The notes: generated from the sequence alone by a model not told the origin. Positions 21,856 through 34,702 are shown, counted from the first letter of the stretch. The stretch: DNA of 64,000 nt from Megamerina dolium (GCA_963854835.1 OY978525.1:110676417-110740416), one strand, 5' to 3'. Translations and numbers: made by a program.

Positions 21856-23752
21856 TCTCCTTACAGTCGGCTGGGGCCGACCAAACTATACCCTGCATAT
21901 GTAGATTTATATATAAAAAGTTTACTCGAATATCCAACTTTTCTTTTATTTCCACTTTTCGAGAAACAATTTTTGCATATACTACTAATTTACACCCGAA
22001 ATATGGTTGACTTTGACGAAGTAAAAGGATTTTAAGATAATTCCGAGGCTTAGTATGGGAGCTATATAAAAGTGGGCGTGGCTTACCACTTTCTAGTAAA
22101 TCCAATTAATTTTTCAACGTTAATCCACACCTTAAATTTGGTGTCCTACGTTGAATAGTTTCTAAGTTATGGTGGTTAACATTTTTGTTTAATTTCCTCA
22201 ACTTTGTATGGGAGCCCCAATAAGAAGTGGGCGTGGTACGCTGATTTTTCGCCAGATTATTTCCGACTACCATATTAACATAAGTGTTAATTATGATTGT
22301 TCTAGACAGAAGCATACAGAAGTTACAGCTATTTCAATTTAAAAGAAATTCGGCCATTTTGTATGGCGGCTACTATCAACAGTGGGCATGGCGCGTCCAT
22401 TTCCTGTGAGTCTAGTTGCTTCTACAATATTAATATATACCTAAAATCTCGTTCTTTTACGCTAAATGGTTTATAAGTTATGGCGCTTAAAAGTTTTAGT
22501 TTAATTCCCTTGACTTTGTATGGGAGACCCATGAAGGAGTGGGCGTGGCACACTGATTTTCTGCCAGATTATTTCCGACTACGATATTAATTTAAGTGTC
22601 AATTATGGTTATTCTAGACAGAAGATTGCGTAAGTTACAGCTGTTTCAATTTAAAATTTGTATGGGGGCTACGATAAACAGTGGGCGCAGTGCGCCTATT
22701 TTCTGTGGCCTAATTGCTCGTACAATACTAATCCATACCTTTAGTCTCGTTGTCCTAGGCTAAATGGTTTGTAAGCTATGGCGCTTAAAATTTTAGTTTA
22801 ATTCACTCGACTTTGTATGGGAGACCCATGAAGGAGTGGGCGTGGCACACTGATTTTCAGCCAGATTATTTCCGACTACGATATTAATCTAAGTGACAAT
22901 TATGGTTATTTTAGGCAGAAGATTGCCGAAGTTACAGCTGTTTCAATTTAAAATTTCTATGGGGGCTACAATAAACAGTGGGCGTGGTGCGCCCATTTCA
23001 AGTGAGTCTAGTTGCTAGTACAATACTAATCCATACCTTAAATCTCGTTGTCCTACGCTAAATGGTTTGTAAGTTATGGAGCTTAAAATTTTAGTTTAAT
23101 TCCCTTGACTTTGTATGGGAGACTCATGAAGGAGTGGGCGTGGCACACTGATTTTCTGCCAGATTTTTGCCGACTACCATGTTAAGCTCAGTGTCAATTA
23201 TGGTTATTCTGGACAGAAGATTGTAGAAGTTACAGCTGTTTCAATTTAAAAGAAGTACAGACACTTTGTATGAGAGCTACGCTAAAAAGTAGGCGTGGCT
23301 CACCCACTTTTGGCGACGTTATATAGTAGTATAATATAAGTCTATGTGCCAAATATTGTTGTCCCAAGTGGTATATTATGTGAGTTATAGCAAGTTAAAG
23401 ATTCTGAAAATTTCGAGGTTAGTCGCTTTGAATGCTTGGTGTGAGCGTGGTTATTGACCGATCATGCCCAATATCAATCCCCTCCGTACCCTTGGATCAT
23501 AGATTACTTATGCCAAATTTCATCGAAATAGCTCAATATTTACTCAAGTTATCGTGCGAACCAGCCAGGTGACAGACAGACGGACGGACGGACGGACGGA
23601 CGGACGGACGGACATCGTTAAATCGAAAATTTAATCGACGCTGAACATGAATATATATCTATGTCTATATCTCCGGAGATTCCTTCAAGTGGACACAAAC
23701 ATCTGACCGAAATGAATATACCATGCATATTGCATTATGCAGGGTATAAAAA
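21856..23752 (-). mobile_element. DINE-1/INE-1-like non-autonomous Helentron, copy H2 (longest)
   Basis: It has the same ends, hairpin and microsatellite as H1 (the GTCC tract is at 23,571-23,613). It carries four tandem units of about 300 bp, starting near 22,200, 22,512, 22,810 and 23,107 at the recurring word ACTTTGTATG. The word GGGCGTGG or a one-base variant recurs at 22,074, 22,229, 22,384, 22,541, 22,683, 22,838, 22,980, 23,136, 23,291 and 23,443. It is 1,897 bp long against about 1,590 bp in H3 and H4, and the difference is one extra unit. Confidence 0.85.
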
Positions 23753-23935
23753 TGCCACCTTCAAACTTTATTAAAATTGCTAAGTTTTTGAGCATATCTA
23801 CTTATGCCGGTTAGTTTATTAAATTGTTCTATAAATAAATATATGAACAAAAAAAAAAAGTGCGCAAAATACAAAACATCTATCACTTTACACATTAATT
23901 GCCTAATAATGGAAATCAATCAAAATCTAAAAAAA
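23753..23935. other. spacer between H2 and H3
   Basis: About 180 bp of AT-rich sequence unlike either Helentron. It shows that H2 and H3 are separate insertions rather than one tandem array. Confidence 0.6.
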
Positions 23936-25524
23936 TCTCCTTACAGTCGGCTGGGGCCGACCAAACTATACCCTGCATATGTAGATTTATATATAAAAAG
24001 TTTACTCGAATATCCAACTTTTCTTTTATTTCCACTTTTCGAGAAACAATTTTTGCATATACTACTAATTTACACCCGAAATGTGGTTGACTTGGACGAA
24101 GTAAAAGGATTTTAAGATAATTCCGAGGTTTAGTATGGGAGCTATATAAAAGTGGGCGTGGCTTACCACTTTCTAGTAAATCCAATTAATTTTTCAACGT
24201 TAATAATAAAAAAAATTTGGTGTCCTACGTTGAATAGTTTCTAAGTTATGGTGGTTAACATTTTTGTTTAATTTCCTCAACTTTGTATGGGAGCCCCAAT
24301 AAGAAGTGGGCATGGTACGCTGATTTTTTGCCACATTATTTCCGACTACCATATTAACCTAAGTGTTAATTATGATTGTTCTAGACAGAAGCATACAGAA
24401 GTTACAGCTATTTCAATTTAAAAGAAATTAGGTCATTTTGTATGGCGGCTACTATCAACAGTGGGCGTGGCGCGTCCATTTCCTGTGAGTCTAGTTGCTC
24501 CTACAATACTAATACATACCTAAAATCTCGTTCTTTTACGCTAAATGGTTTATAAGTTATGGAGCTTAAAATTTTAGTTTAATTCCCTCGACTTTGTATG
24601 GGAGACTCATGAAGGAGTGGGCGTGGCACACTGATTTTCTGCCAGATTATTTCCGACTACGATATTAATTTAAGTGTCAATTATGGTTATTCTAGACAGA
24701 AGACTGCCGAAGTTACAGCTGTTTCAATTTAAAATTTGTATGGGGGCTACGGTAAACAGTGGGCGTGGCGCACCCACTTCAAGTGAGTCTAGTTGCTCGT
24801 ACAATACTATTCCATACCTTAAATCTTGTTATTCTACACTGAATAGTTTGCAAGTTATAACCGGTAACATTTTTTTTAATTTCCGCAACTTTGTATGGGA
24901 GACCCAAAAAGCAGTGGGCGTGGCACACTGATTTTCTGCCATATTATTTCCGACTACCATATTAATCTAAGTGTCAATTATGGTTATTCTGGACGGAAGA
25001 TTGTAGAAGTTACAGCTGTTTCAATTTAAAAGAAGTACAGACACTTTGTATGAGAGCTACGCTAAAAAGTAGGCGTGGCTCAACCACTTTTGGCGAGGTT
25101 ATACAGTAGTATAATATAAATCTATGTGCCAAATATTGTTGCCCCAAGTCGTATATTATGTGAGTTATAGCAAGTTAAAGATTTTGAATATTTCGAGGTT
25201 AGTCGCTTTGAATGCTTGGTGTGGGCGTGGTTATTGGCCGATCATGCCCAATATCAATCCCCTCCGTACCCTTGGATCATAGATTACTTATGCCAAATTT
25301 CATCGAAATAGCTCAATATTTACTCAAGTTATCGTGCGAACCAGCCAGGTGACAGACAGACGGACGGACGGACGGACGGACGGACATCGTTAAATCGAAA
25401 ATTTAATCGACGCTGATCACGAATATATATCTATGTCTATATCTCCGGAGATTCCTTCAAGTGGACACAAACATCTGACCGAAATGAATATACCATGCAT
25501 ATTGCATTATGCAGGGTATAAAAA
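23936..25524 (-). mobile_element. DINE-1/INE-1-like non-autonomous Helentron, copy H3
   Basis: It has the 3' hairpin at its left end, the palindromic 5' end at its right end, the GTCC tract at 25,351-25,385 and three tandem units of about 300 bp. It is very similar to H2 over its left 250 bp apart from a small substitution (AATAAAAAAAA for TCCACACCTTAA) near 24,205. It has no coding capacity. Confidence 0.85.
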
Positions 25525-27835
25525 TATCAACACAGCTTGGTATGAAATTAATGAGTTTCTTAAATGTCGATTTCAACCTTAAGAGTATGAGAAATATAAG
25601 TATATTTGACAGCATCCATTTATCGATATATCATATGTACGCAGAGAATCCCTATTCTTCTGTTCTGAATGCAAGCAACATAGAATTTAATATCTGTATG
25701 TATATGTATGTGGGCGTTGTACTGAACTGTGACATTCAAAAAAATTGATATTCTTTTTTTATTTTTTTTTATTCACAATCAATAAGTAGCAATTTTAAAA
25801 TATTTACAACTATTATTTTATATACATGTATCCAAGTACTTATAGAAACATATGTGTATGAATATGTATGTATACATTTGATAAATGTTGCTAATTTATT
25901 CTTATTTGAAGTTGTTAGCAAACAACTCATTTAAATCAATTTGTCATTTGTAAAATTTCAATTTTTTTATTTACATAAAAACGTAATATATTTTCAAATT
26001 GTCGATTGTATTGAAAAGGTTGCAAAAAAAAAAGAACTGAAATGTTAAAATTCAAGTGACATACAATATCAACAATGTTGCTAAACGTTTTCACCATGCA
26101 TGCATCTGAGATTGTGGGGAGTTCTGTGAGAGCTCTAGAAATAGAGACAAATAGAGACCATCTTATGAGTCGAATTAGCTATATCTTTTGTTTGTCTCTG
26201 CCCGTCTGTCTGTCTGTCATTATATTATTTTATAATAAAATGCTGCTACTTAATATTGAGAGAATCTTTGATATTTCTTAAAATTTTTAATTATAGCTAG
26301 ATACATACAATTGTATGTATGTATTTCTATTATTATAATTGCTTCATTTGAAATATGCACGCACCAATTAATGGCACTTAACACCGTCATTATGTCATAG
26401 GTAAATATTAAATATGACCAGTAGCATTTAATTATAACTTATCATAGAATCATAATCATGTTTAAACTAACCACAAAAAAAAAAAAAAAATTGCAATTAC
26501 AATAAGCAATAATACTCGTTTATTAACAAAAAAAAAAAATATTTTTGTGTATTCTCAAATTTGATTTTTTATTGATTTTACGATATGCTTAATTTATTTC
26601 AAAAACAGTACTTGAAGAATTTTGCAAAAAATGAGAAAACAAAACCAACAAAAAAAAAAATATAAATATTTATATTGTAGTAGATAGATGGAATATACAA
26701 GGCTAAAATCACATGCCATGCCATTTCAAATAACCAAAACTTAAAAGTGTCTAATAATGACCACTTTAGCCACAACAACAACAACATCAACTACTACCTC
26801 AACAATAACAAAAAATAGGAATAACAATATATAGCATAAATAATAGTAGATGTATTTGAATGCACTTTATTGACAATTAGACATGCATCAAATAACGTTC
26901 ATAAATGGCAACCATATGTTCATATACATTGCATTGATTCAAGCATAAATAAAATATATGAGTATGTATGCGTTTACCTATTGGTCATATGTCAGAGGCG
27001 TTATTGTATGCATTATGACAAATTACAAATAACTATTTGAAATGTTCACTCTTGTAAAGCGTGTATATGAGTTTTGATTTTATTAGTGTAGTTGTTGTTG
27101 TACGAAATATATTTTTGCACGATAAATAAAAAAAAAAAAAACAATATGTTGTACAAGTCTACAAGAATTGATGAGGAAAATACCATTAAGTGGAAAATAA
27201 TTAAATTAAAACGATGTGTAACCATATAGTATGCACTCTCAAATTCATTCATCATTGGATGACAGTAAAAATAAATACGAAAAACAAAATAGAATAATAT
27301 AAATTTGAAAAACTGAAGGTAGGTGTGATTTACTACAACACATATACAATAGCACACATTTTTACATATTCCTTCAGTCCTATAGCATTATAACATATAT
27401 AGACGTGAGCATAGTACCATTGAAATCATTATTTTGTATGAGAAGTAGGTGTAATTTTCATCCAATTCCACTCATTTTCAAACTGAGCTATTCTCGTGTA
27501 AATTTAATGCTATGTACCAATTTTTAACTTGAAAACTTTTTATTTTCATATTTAAAATGTAAAAATATATTTATGTTTGTTGGGGAAGTAGTCGTAGTTT
27601 TCATTCGAATTAGCTCATTTGATTTTGATGAAGTGAAAATTTGATCATCTTTTATAGAATAAAAAGGAAAATACAATATAAAAATATGATAAATATTTCT
27701 CAATGCAACTGTTAAGTACTCCAGCAACAATTGGTGCCATTGTTGCCGCTTATATGAGTATATTTATAAATTAACTCATTTTAGGCAGAAAAATATACAT
27801 ACGCATACAATTATACCAATGTTATTACTATCATT

Positions 27836-27870
<35 letters not shown>

Positions 27871-28499
27871 TATTGTGATCTATAAAATCAGCGTTAAGTA
27901 GTTTGGTGATAAAACCGTCAATACCTTTTATCATAATTTACAACGATTTATGCAAATTGGAGCGCGCTTCTCTACTTCGAATGGGTCATATCTACCAATA
28001 AGCGGTTGATCTGTTTAAATTTATTATTGTCATTATTATTATGATTATTATTATTATTATAATTATTATTACTATTATGATGATATTTTTTTAATACTTT
28101 TATTGACTTTAATTATAATGTTGCCAGCTTGTTTTTTTTAATCTGTCATTTTTATTTTCATTTTTTTATGCAGAAGATAATTTATAAATGATTATATAAA
28201 ATATGGAGGACAATACCAATCATATTTGTATGGTAAGTATTTATATTAAAAATATAGGGTAATTCTATAAGTATAATTTAAACTCTACTTATTTCTGTTT
28301 TATTCAGTATTTAAAAATAAAATATTAATAATAATAATAAATAAGTGGAATTCGGTGACATATGTACTTAGTAAATATTAATTTATGCTTTGTATATTTC
28401 TTATTATAGTACAGCAACAAGAATTGTCCGAAGTCACACGGTGATCAATCATCAGTAACGGTGTTTTTTTACAATTTACAATTTACAATTCTCCAATGA
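25525..28499. other. AT-rich stretch with microsatellites
   Basis: Contains a (CAT)n tract at 27,831-27,870, an (ATT)n-rich tract at 28,023-28,082 and several A runs of 12-17 nt near 26,475-26,540. No coding-like frame or transposon motif was found. Confidence 0.5.
27831..27870 (+). repeat. (CAT)n microsatellite
   Basis: About 12 uninterrupted CAT units. Confidence 0.9.
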
Positions 28500-30170
28500 T
28501 ACGAACTGTCTAGTAGTAGTCATAGATATAACGCTAACATGGAACTCACGTTTAACGATAGTCACAACCAAAGCTACCAGGGCATTCTTTCCCTGTTCAA
28601 GGCTTTTTGGAAAAACATCGTGTTTTAAATCCCCAAAATGACATACTGGACTTTCACCACGGTCATAAAACCGATTGTCACTTATGCAAGTCTCGCATGG
28701 TGGCCAAAAGTAAAACAAAGAAAGGCACCAACACTTAATAAGCTACTTCGTCTCTCTTGTGTTGGCGTCAGGGGGGCAATGAAAACTAGTCCCACCGACG
28801 CTATGGAAGTATTTCTTCATATCCCTACACTTCCGATCCAAAAACACAAAAGGAAGCCTGCCTCTCAGCCTTAAGGCTGCAAGGTATCTCCAAATATAAA
28901 AGTGGAAATCTAACCGAGCGCTTAAAGGTTCTAGAAAACTTTTCCAATAGTCCCATTCTGTTTAACGAGGACACACTGGCCTCAAAGATATCATACTTCC
29001 GGCACTTCGAAATCGTTATAAGTGAGAGAGAAACATGAAGGAAAGATTCAATCACCTCCAAGCAAGGCTCACAAGTCTGGTACACGGACACTCCGAAGCT
29101 GGAAGATGGTGGAACCGGGACGGGAAGTTATGGCCCCAAATTCAAATGATCAATCCTAATGGGTTTCTACCCAAAAATTTTCCAAGCGGAAGTTCATGCC
29201 ATTGAAATATGCATGCGGGAGTGTCTTTGAAGACAGATGCAAGGAACCCACATTTATGTATTATCAGATAGTCAAGCAGCTTTAGAAGCTCTTCAATCTT
29301 TCCAAATCACCTCTAAATTAGTAGATGAATGTCTAAATGAGCTAGGAAACCTAAATGCTGTAGTATTAAGGTGGATACCTGGCCATAAAGGACACAAGGG
29401 GAACGAAATAGCTGATAAACTAGCCAAAATGGACGCTGAAAACCTCCTGATCGGCCCTGAATCCTTCTGTGGTATGGATAGATGCCACGCCAATCAGATT
29501 ACCAGGAAATGGGAGGAAAAGAAATTTGCAGATCCTCTAAATTAGTAGATGAATGTTTCAGCCTCCTAAATGAGCTAGGGAACCTAAATTCTATAGTATT
29601 AAGGTGGATACCTGACTATAGAGGACACGAGGGGAACGAAATAGCTGATAAACTAGCCAAAATGGGCGCTGAAAAGCCCCTGATCAGCCCTGAACCCTTC
29701 TGTGGTTTGACTAAATGCCACGCCAATCAGATTATCAGTAAATGGGAGGAAGAAATTTGCAGAACACTGGCTCAATAGTGGGGCGCAGGGTCAAACAAAA
29801 CAATTCCTAATCCCAAATAAATGTATATCTAAAAAGATACATTTGGTAGAGCTGACCTACGTATTTTTTGTAGTTATTTCACAGGCCACTGCAGCCTCAG
29901 ATATCACTTAAAGAAGTTGGATCTATCTGACACTGATCTCTGCAGATTCTGCAACTTAAATATCGAAAGCACGGAGCACATTCTCTGTGAATGTCAAGCT
30001 CTTGGGAGACAAAGACTACAGCATTTTGGTGATAGTACAGTGCCTCCATATAAATTGTGGAATAATGAACCCAAACAAAGTGCTGAAATTTATTAAAAGC
30101 CTAAAAATTAAGGGTTACCCATAGACTGCACAATAGATCAACTCTAGTCGCAGTGCATAAGGGTCTGTTC
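28500..30170 (+). pseudogene. non-LTR retrotransposon remnant with RNase H (copy A)
   Basis: The order is: RT thumb (TYASLAWWPK then LNKLLRLSCVGVRGAMKTSP, 28,638-28,874), a decayed linker, an RNase H domain (29,237-29,545: YVLSDSQAALEAL with the catalytic Asp, then LRWIPGHKGHKGNEIADKLA with the last catalytic Asp), a second diverged copy of the RNase H C-terminal half (29,482-29,778), and a zinc-knuckle tail (DLCRFCNLNIESTEHILCEC, near 29,935-29,996). Frameshifts break it throughout. The upstream RT and endonuclease are absent. It belongs to the RNase H-bearing non-LTR elements (I/Loa/R1-related); the exact clade is not decided. Confidence 0.85.
29312..29762 (+). repeat. tandem duplication of the RNase H half-domain
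   Basis: 29,312-29,535 and 29,536-29,762 are direct copies starting TCTAAATTAGTAGATGAATG, with roughly one in eight to ten bases changed and a short insertion in the second copy. Confidence 0.85.
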
Positions 30171-31226
30171 ATAATAAAATACGGTGTTTGTGGAAGCAAT
30201 TCGTAGAAATCGATATATTCGCGATATTAGAAAGGGTTTTAATTGTCAAAAGGCAATTTTTGAGCATCAAATTTTTAATTTATTTGACATTATTTTCTGT
30301 TCTGGTATTACCAACTTTACGTTTTTTCGTTATTATTTTAGAGATTGCTTAAAATAATTGTCATGTGGTATTAAGAAGTGCCAACTATCATGGTTGAGGC
30401 TCTGTGAGACAATGTGATATATGAATACTGAGAAAATGATCTCTCTAATTGCTAAGGTGCAAATCTTGAGCTTGATTTAAGCAAAATACAAAATACAACT
30501 GATCTTCAGTCGCTGACCTATAGAATCTATCTTCAATTAATAATATGTATTCTTTGCAATGGCATACATTTATGAATCATTTCATAACAATTATAATACT
30601 TGCAATGCAATGAAATTGAAATGTGCATTGTATACACATAGTACAATGCAATATGGATACAATAGTAATAGATTATACAATAGTACATAGTTATGTGACT
30701 ATTCATATACGATATATGTGAATTTTGCAGAAATTCATTTATCCATATGTGCCTATGTGTATGTATATTAATAACCTTGAAGATCAATAATAATATTTTT
30801 GATAAATGATTTATGCTCGAATAAAATATGCTTATTATTTAAATATATATTTATTATTATATGTGTGATTTTTTTTTTGCACAAAAAAAAAAAAAATAAT
30901 CATAATAATAATGATAATAAAGTAATCATATTGTTTGTATATTTTATGCACATATGGCATCATTATATTCTCATTACCATTCAATGCCCATTTCATGTGC
31001 TTTCTGTCAGTAACAACAACAGAAGCCGCTCAATTTTTTTTTAATTAAGATTCATTTCCATTCACACAACACTCAACAGTCAATAAAATTTAATTCAAAT
31101 TATTGAGGCGGGGCAAAAAGAAATAGGGACATTTCATTTTCGATTTCATTTGCAATCATTGCGTTATTGAAAGCGGATCAAAAGAATTCGTGATCACATT
31201 TCAATCATGTTGATCGCTTGCGTTGC

Positions 31227-31276
31227 ACCACCACCACCATCACCATCACCACCACCACCACCACCACCACCATCAG
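31227..31276 (+). repeat. (CCA)n microsatellite, interrupted
   Basis: A run of ACC/CAC units with a few CAT interruptions. Confidence 0.9.
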
Positions 31277-32146
31277 CACCAATTAAAATTGGCATTTTGC
31301 CGCAAGCCACTACTACATGTGATTATCAACACATTCTCCTACCCAATACTGCACTATACTACCGCGTAATCATCAGTAGGTGCCTGTACATATTTTAATA
31401 CAATAAGTACAATTAATACTGAAATATGTATGCGCTCAATTTGAATTTTCACTTGCAATACGCATACGTCAGATACATTTTGATTGCGTGATTATTATGC
31501 GTAAGTGAAGTGCTTTTTTATTTTGTTTGCTTGTTATTAAAAAACGTTTTTTTTTTTGTGTTTTGGTAAATACTTTGATTCGTTAAGGTGTAACAAACAA
31601 TCCCAGTTGTTGCAGTTGTTGTTGTTGTTGTTATTAATACGTACTCATCATCATCATTATGATGTTCATCATTATCAGTTGTCTGCCTTCAATACAAACC
31701 AATCAATATAATTTTTTTTGGGGGTATCTTGTTGTTTCTTTTTTTTTTTGTAGCAATTGTTAATCGATTATTCATTTGTCCACTTGTACCACTGAACTAA
31801 ATATTGTATGTTATTGTATTTGTCTTTCACTTCAACTATCAGCCAGCTTAGCTTATATATTAATACATACTCGTAGTAAATTTGGTCTTCTCATTTGGTA
31901 TCAACTCATATTCATTCAATTAATTGTGTAATTGAAGTATTTTGTATCTTTTGAATTTATTGAAATGCACTTATGTCTGAAATTTTGTTTACAACTCATA
32001 AATAAATTGTTGTACTTATATTTTTCTCTTTTTCTTCTCTTTTTTTTTTTTTGGTATATTAAGCGCCAGGAATTTCGTCTGATTACAGATTGTGGATTTT
32101 CCATATAATAACGATAACACGATTATTAAGTCAAATCAAATGCACT

Positions 32147-32169
32147 GTATGTATGTATGTATGTATGTA
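32147..32169 (+). repeat. (GTAT)n microsatellite
   Basis: Five to six GTAT units. Confidence 0.85.
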
Positions 32170-32489
32170 CAAATAAGTGCACTTTAAAAATTCATATCAC
32201 CGATTCATCGATTAGTATTGTAAGCTTTATGAGTGCCGTAACCTCAAAAGACCTTTTTGTGTAGACCAATTCATTAATGCTCGACAATAATAATAATCAA
32301 TTTAATCTAATTACATAATTGCATTTATGAAGTTATATTAGTACATTGTTTTTAGATTAAACTCTTCATTATTATTAGAATTATTATCTTTACTATCTAA
32401 GTACTAGAAATACTTGACTAGAAAGTCGCTATAGTTTATTTTTTTTTTTTCTCAAATTGCAGCTATGGATGAGGAGGACTTGTGGCTAC

Positions 32490-32722
32490 AATAAGACCGT
32501 GCCATATATCATATAACACGACTCGTTGTGGCTTTATTGTACCAAAAATTTCCAAAATGTGAAATAAAAAATTTTCAGGATGTAAAGGATGCCACAAAAT
32601 CATGTGATTTGTCACTGTTGGACTTTTATTTGTGGTGTTATGCAAAGTACTGTGTTTATCCAGGGCATCAAATTATTGATGCTTTAAAAATAAATATTCG
32701 TTATCGACGAGCTATAGGGTCA
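32490..32722 (+). pseudogene. mariner/Tc1-type transposase fragment (FLWGYVK group)
   Basis: The frame 32,528-32,731 includes SCDLSLLDFYLWCYAKYCVY and IIDALKINIRYRRAI, matching the third-Asp block (usually SCDLTPLDFFLWGYVK) and the following helix of a widespread insect group. The upstream half is unreadable. It may be the same family as 40,550-41,182. Confidence 0.7.
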
Positions 32723-32829
32723 TCTAAATAAATAGCTAGTTTTTTCTATGTAGTACTAAGTACTAGTACGATTTCGGGATCTGGCAACACTAATGTCAAT
32801 AGCTTAAATCTGGTACAATAAATCTGGCA

Positions 32830-33108
32830 GAAACGTTTCTCCGGCGGAATGGGTCATGTGACCACTGTTCCGCTTAAGCAACGTAGGTCGGTCAATTCTG
32901 AGTGGTACACGACCATTAGTTTGTCGGAAGTCTTGCGAGCTCTCACACATATCGTCAAACAGGTGAATTTTTGAGCAGTCAAAACATCGAAATGATGACT
33001 CCTCCTCCGTACAGTCTTGATTTGGCAACCCAATGACTTCTTCTTGTTCCCGAATATCAAAGATAAATGATTTATAGGCGCCAAAGAAGCAGTTGAAGCA
33101 TTGAAAAA
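32830..33108 (+). pseudogene. mariner transposase pseudogene, left part, cut by Helentron H4
   Basis: Plus-strand blocks: PLKQRRSVNSEWYTTI near 32,870, FLSSQNIEMMTPPPYSLDLA near 32,970-33,020 (third-Asp block), then FFLFPNIKDK and GAKEAVEALKN reaching the insertion point at 33,108. Small indels scatter it over frames, and the part holding the second Asp is deleted. The remainder of the gene resumes at 34,703. Confidence 0.8.
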
Positions 33109-34702
33109 TCTCCTTACAGTCGGCTGGGGCCGACCAAACTATACCCTGCATATGTAGATTTATATATAAAAAGTTTACTCGAATATCCAATTTTTCTTTT
33201 ATTTCCACTTTTCGAGAAACAATTTTTGCATATACTACTAATTTACACACGAAATATGGTTGACTTTGACGAAGTAAAAGGATTTTAAGATAATTCCGAG
33301 GCTTAGTATGGGAGCTATATAAAAAGTGGGCGTGGCTTACCATTTTCTAGTAAATCCAATTAATTTTTCAATGTTAATCCACACCTTAAATTTGGTGTCC
33401 TACGTTGAATAGTTTCTAAGTTATGGTGGTTAACATTTTTGTTTAATTTCCTCAACTTTGTATGGGTGCCCCAATAAGAAGTGGGCATCGTACGCTGATT
33501 TTTCGCCAGATTATTTCCGACTACGATATTAATTTAAGTGTCAATTATGGTTATTATAGACATAAGATTGCCTAAGTTACAGCTGTTTCAATTTAAAATT
33601 TGTATGGGGGCTACGATAAACACTGGGCGTGGTGCGCCCATTTTCTGTGAGCCTAGTTGCTCGTACAATACTAATCCATACCCTAAGTCTCGTTGTCCTA
33701 GGCTAAATGGTTTGTAAGCTATGGAGCTTAAAATTTTAGTTTAATTCACTCGACTTTGTATGGGAGACCCATGAAGGAGTGGGCGTGGCACACTGATTTT
33801 CTGCCAGATTATTACCAACTACGATATTAATTTAAGTGTCAATTATGGTTATTCCAGACAGAAGATTGCCGAAGTTACAGCTGTTTCAATTTAAAATTTG
33901 TATGGGGGCTACGATAAACACTGGGCGTGGTGCGCCCATTTTCTGTGGGCCTAGTTGCTCGTACAATACTAATTCACACCTTAAATCTCGTTATTCTACG
34001 CTGAATAGTTTGCAAGTTATAACCGGTAACATTTTTTTAAATTTCCGCAACTTTGTATGGGAGACCCAAAAAGGAGTGGGCGTGGCACATTGATTTTCTG
34101 CCATATTATTTCCGACTGCCGTGTTAATCTAAGTGTCAATTATGGTTATTCTAGACAGAAGATTGTAGAAGTTACAGCAGTTTCAATTTAAAAGAAGTAC
34201 AGACACTTTGTATGGGAGCTACGCTAGAAAGTGGGCGTGTCTCATCCACTTTTGGTGAGGTTATATAGTAGTATAATATAAGTCTATGTGCCGAATATTG
34301 TTGTCCCAAGTGGTATATTGTATGAGTTATAGCATGTTAAAGATTTTGAAAATTTCGAGGTTAGTCGCTTTGAATGCTTGGTGTGGGCGTGGTTATTGGC
34401 CGATCATGCCCAATATCAATCCCCTCCGTACCCTTGGATCATAGATTACTTATGCCAAATTTTATCGAAATAGCTCAATATTTACTCAAGTTATCGTGCG
34501 AACCAGCCAGGTGACAGACAGACGGACGGACGGACGGACGGACGGACGGACGGACGGACGGACATCGTTAAATCGAAAATTTAATCGACGCTGATCACGA
34601 ATATATATCCATGTCTATATCTCCGGAGATTCCTTCAAGTGGACACAAACATCTGACCGAAATGAATATACCATGCATATTGCATTATGCAGGGTATAAA
34701 AA
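33109..34702 (-). mobile_element. DINE-1/INE-1-like non-autonomous Helentron, copy H4
   Basis: It has full family structure: 3' hairpin at the left, three 300-bp units, the longest GTCC tract of the four copies (34,512-34,563) and the palindromic 5' end at the right. It interrupts a mariner gene cleanly. The host frame reads AVEALKN up to 33,108 and HALEMSQEEWKNCYDKWFE from 34,703. The target is a run of five A (T on the element strand), and no target duplication is needed, as expected for Helentrons. Confidence 0.9.

Larger units (their letters stand above)
30171..32489. other. AT-rich stretch with simple repeats
   Basis: Contains a (CCA)n tract at 31,227-31,276, a (GTAT)n tract at 32,147-32,169 and a (TTG)n tract near 31,609-31,632. 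The Pro-rich frame over the CCA tract is an artefact of the repeat. Nothing else was recognised. Confidence 0.5.

Noticed and set aside
21836..22105. Repeated 89-aa minus frames in Helentron left ends (also 23,916-24,185 and 32,804-33,343)
   Set aside because: They are the same non-coding Helentron 3' end read in one frame. Conservation follows the element, not a protein. The longer 179-aa frame fuses Helentron and mariner sequence.
23571..23613. (GGAC)n tract as an independent satellite
   Set aside because: It occurs at the same position in all four Helentron copies and is part of the element.
21856..25524. H2 and H3 as a pair of long terminal repeats around an internal region
   Set aside because: The 180-bp sequence between them lacks retroelement features, each copy has its own complete Helentron ends, and H2 differs in length.
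26075..26281. Short hydrophobic plus-strand frame
   Set aside because: Low-complexity AT-rich DNA containing a CTGT tract, with no homology signal or codon pattern.
27831..27870. CRISPR-like regular repeats
   Set aside because: A plain trinucleotide microsatellite without spacers. CRISPR arrays are not expected in a eukaryotic genome.
31207..31398. Proline-rich open frame (PPPPSPSPPPP)
   Set aside because: It is only the translation of a CCA microsatellite, with no coding signal outside it.
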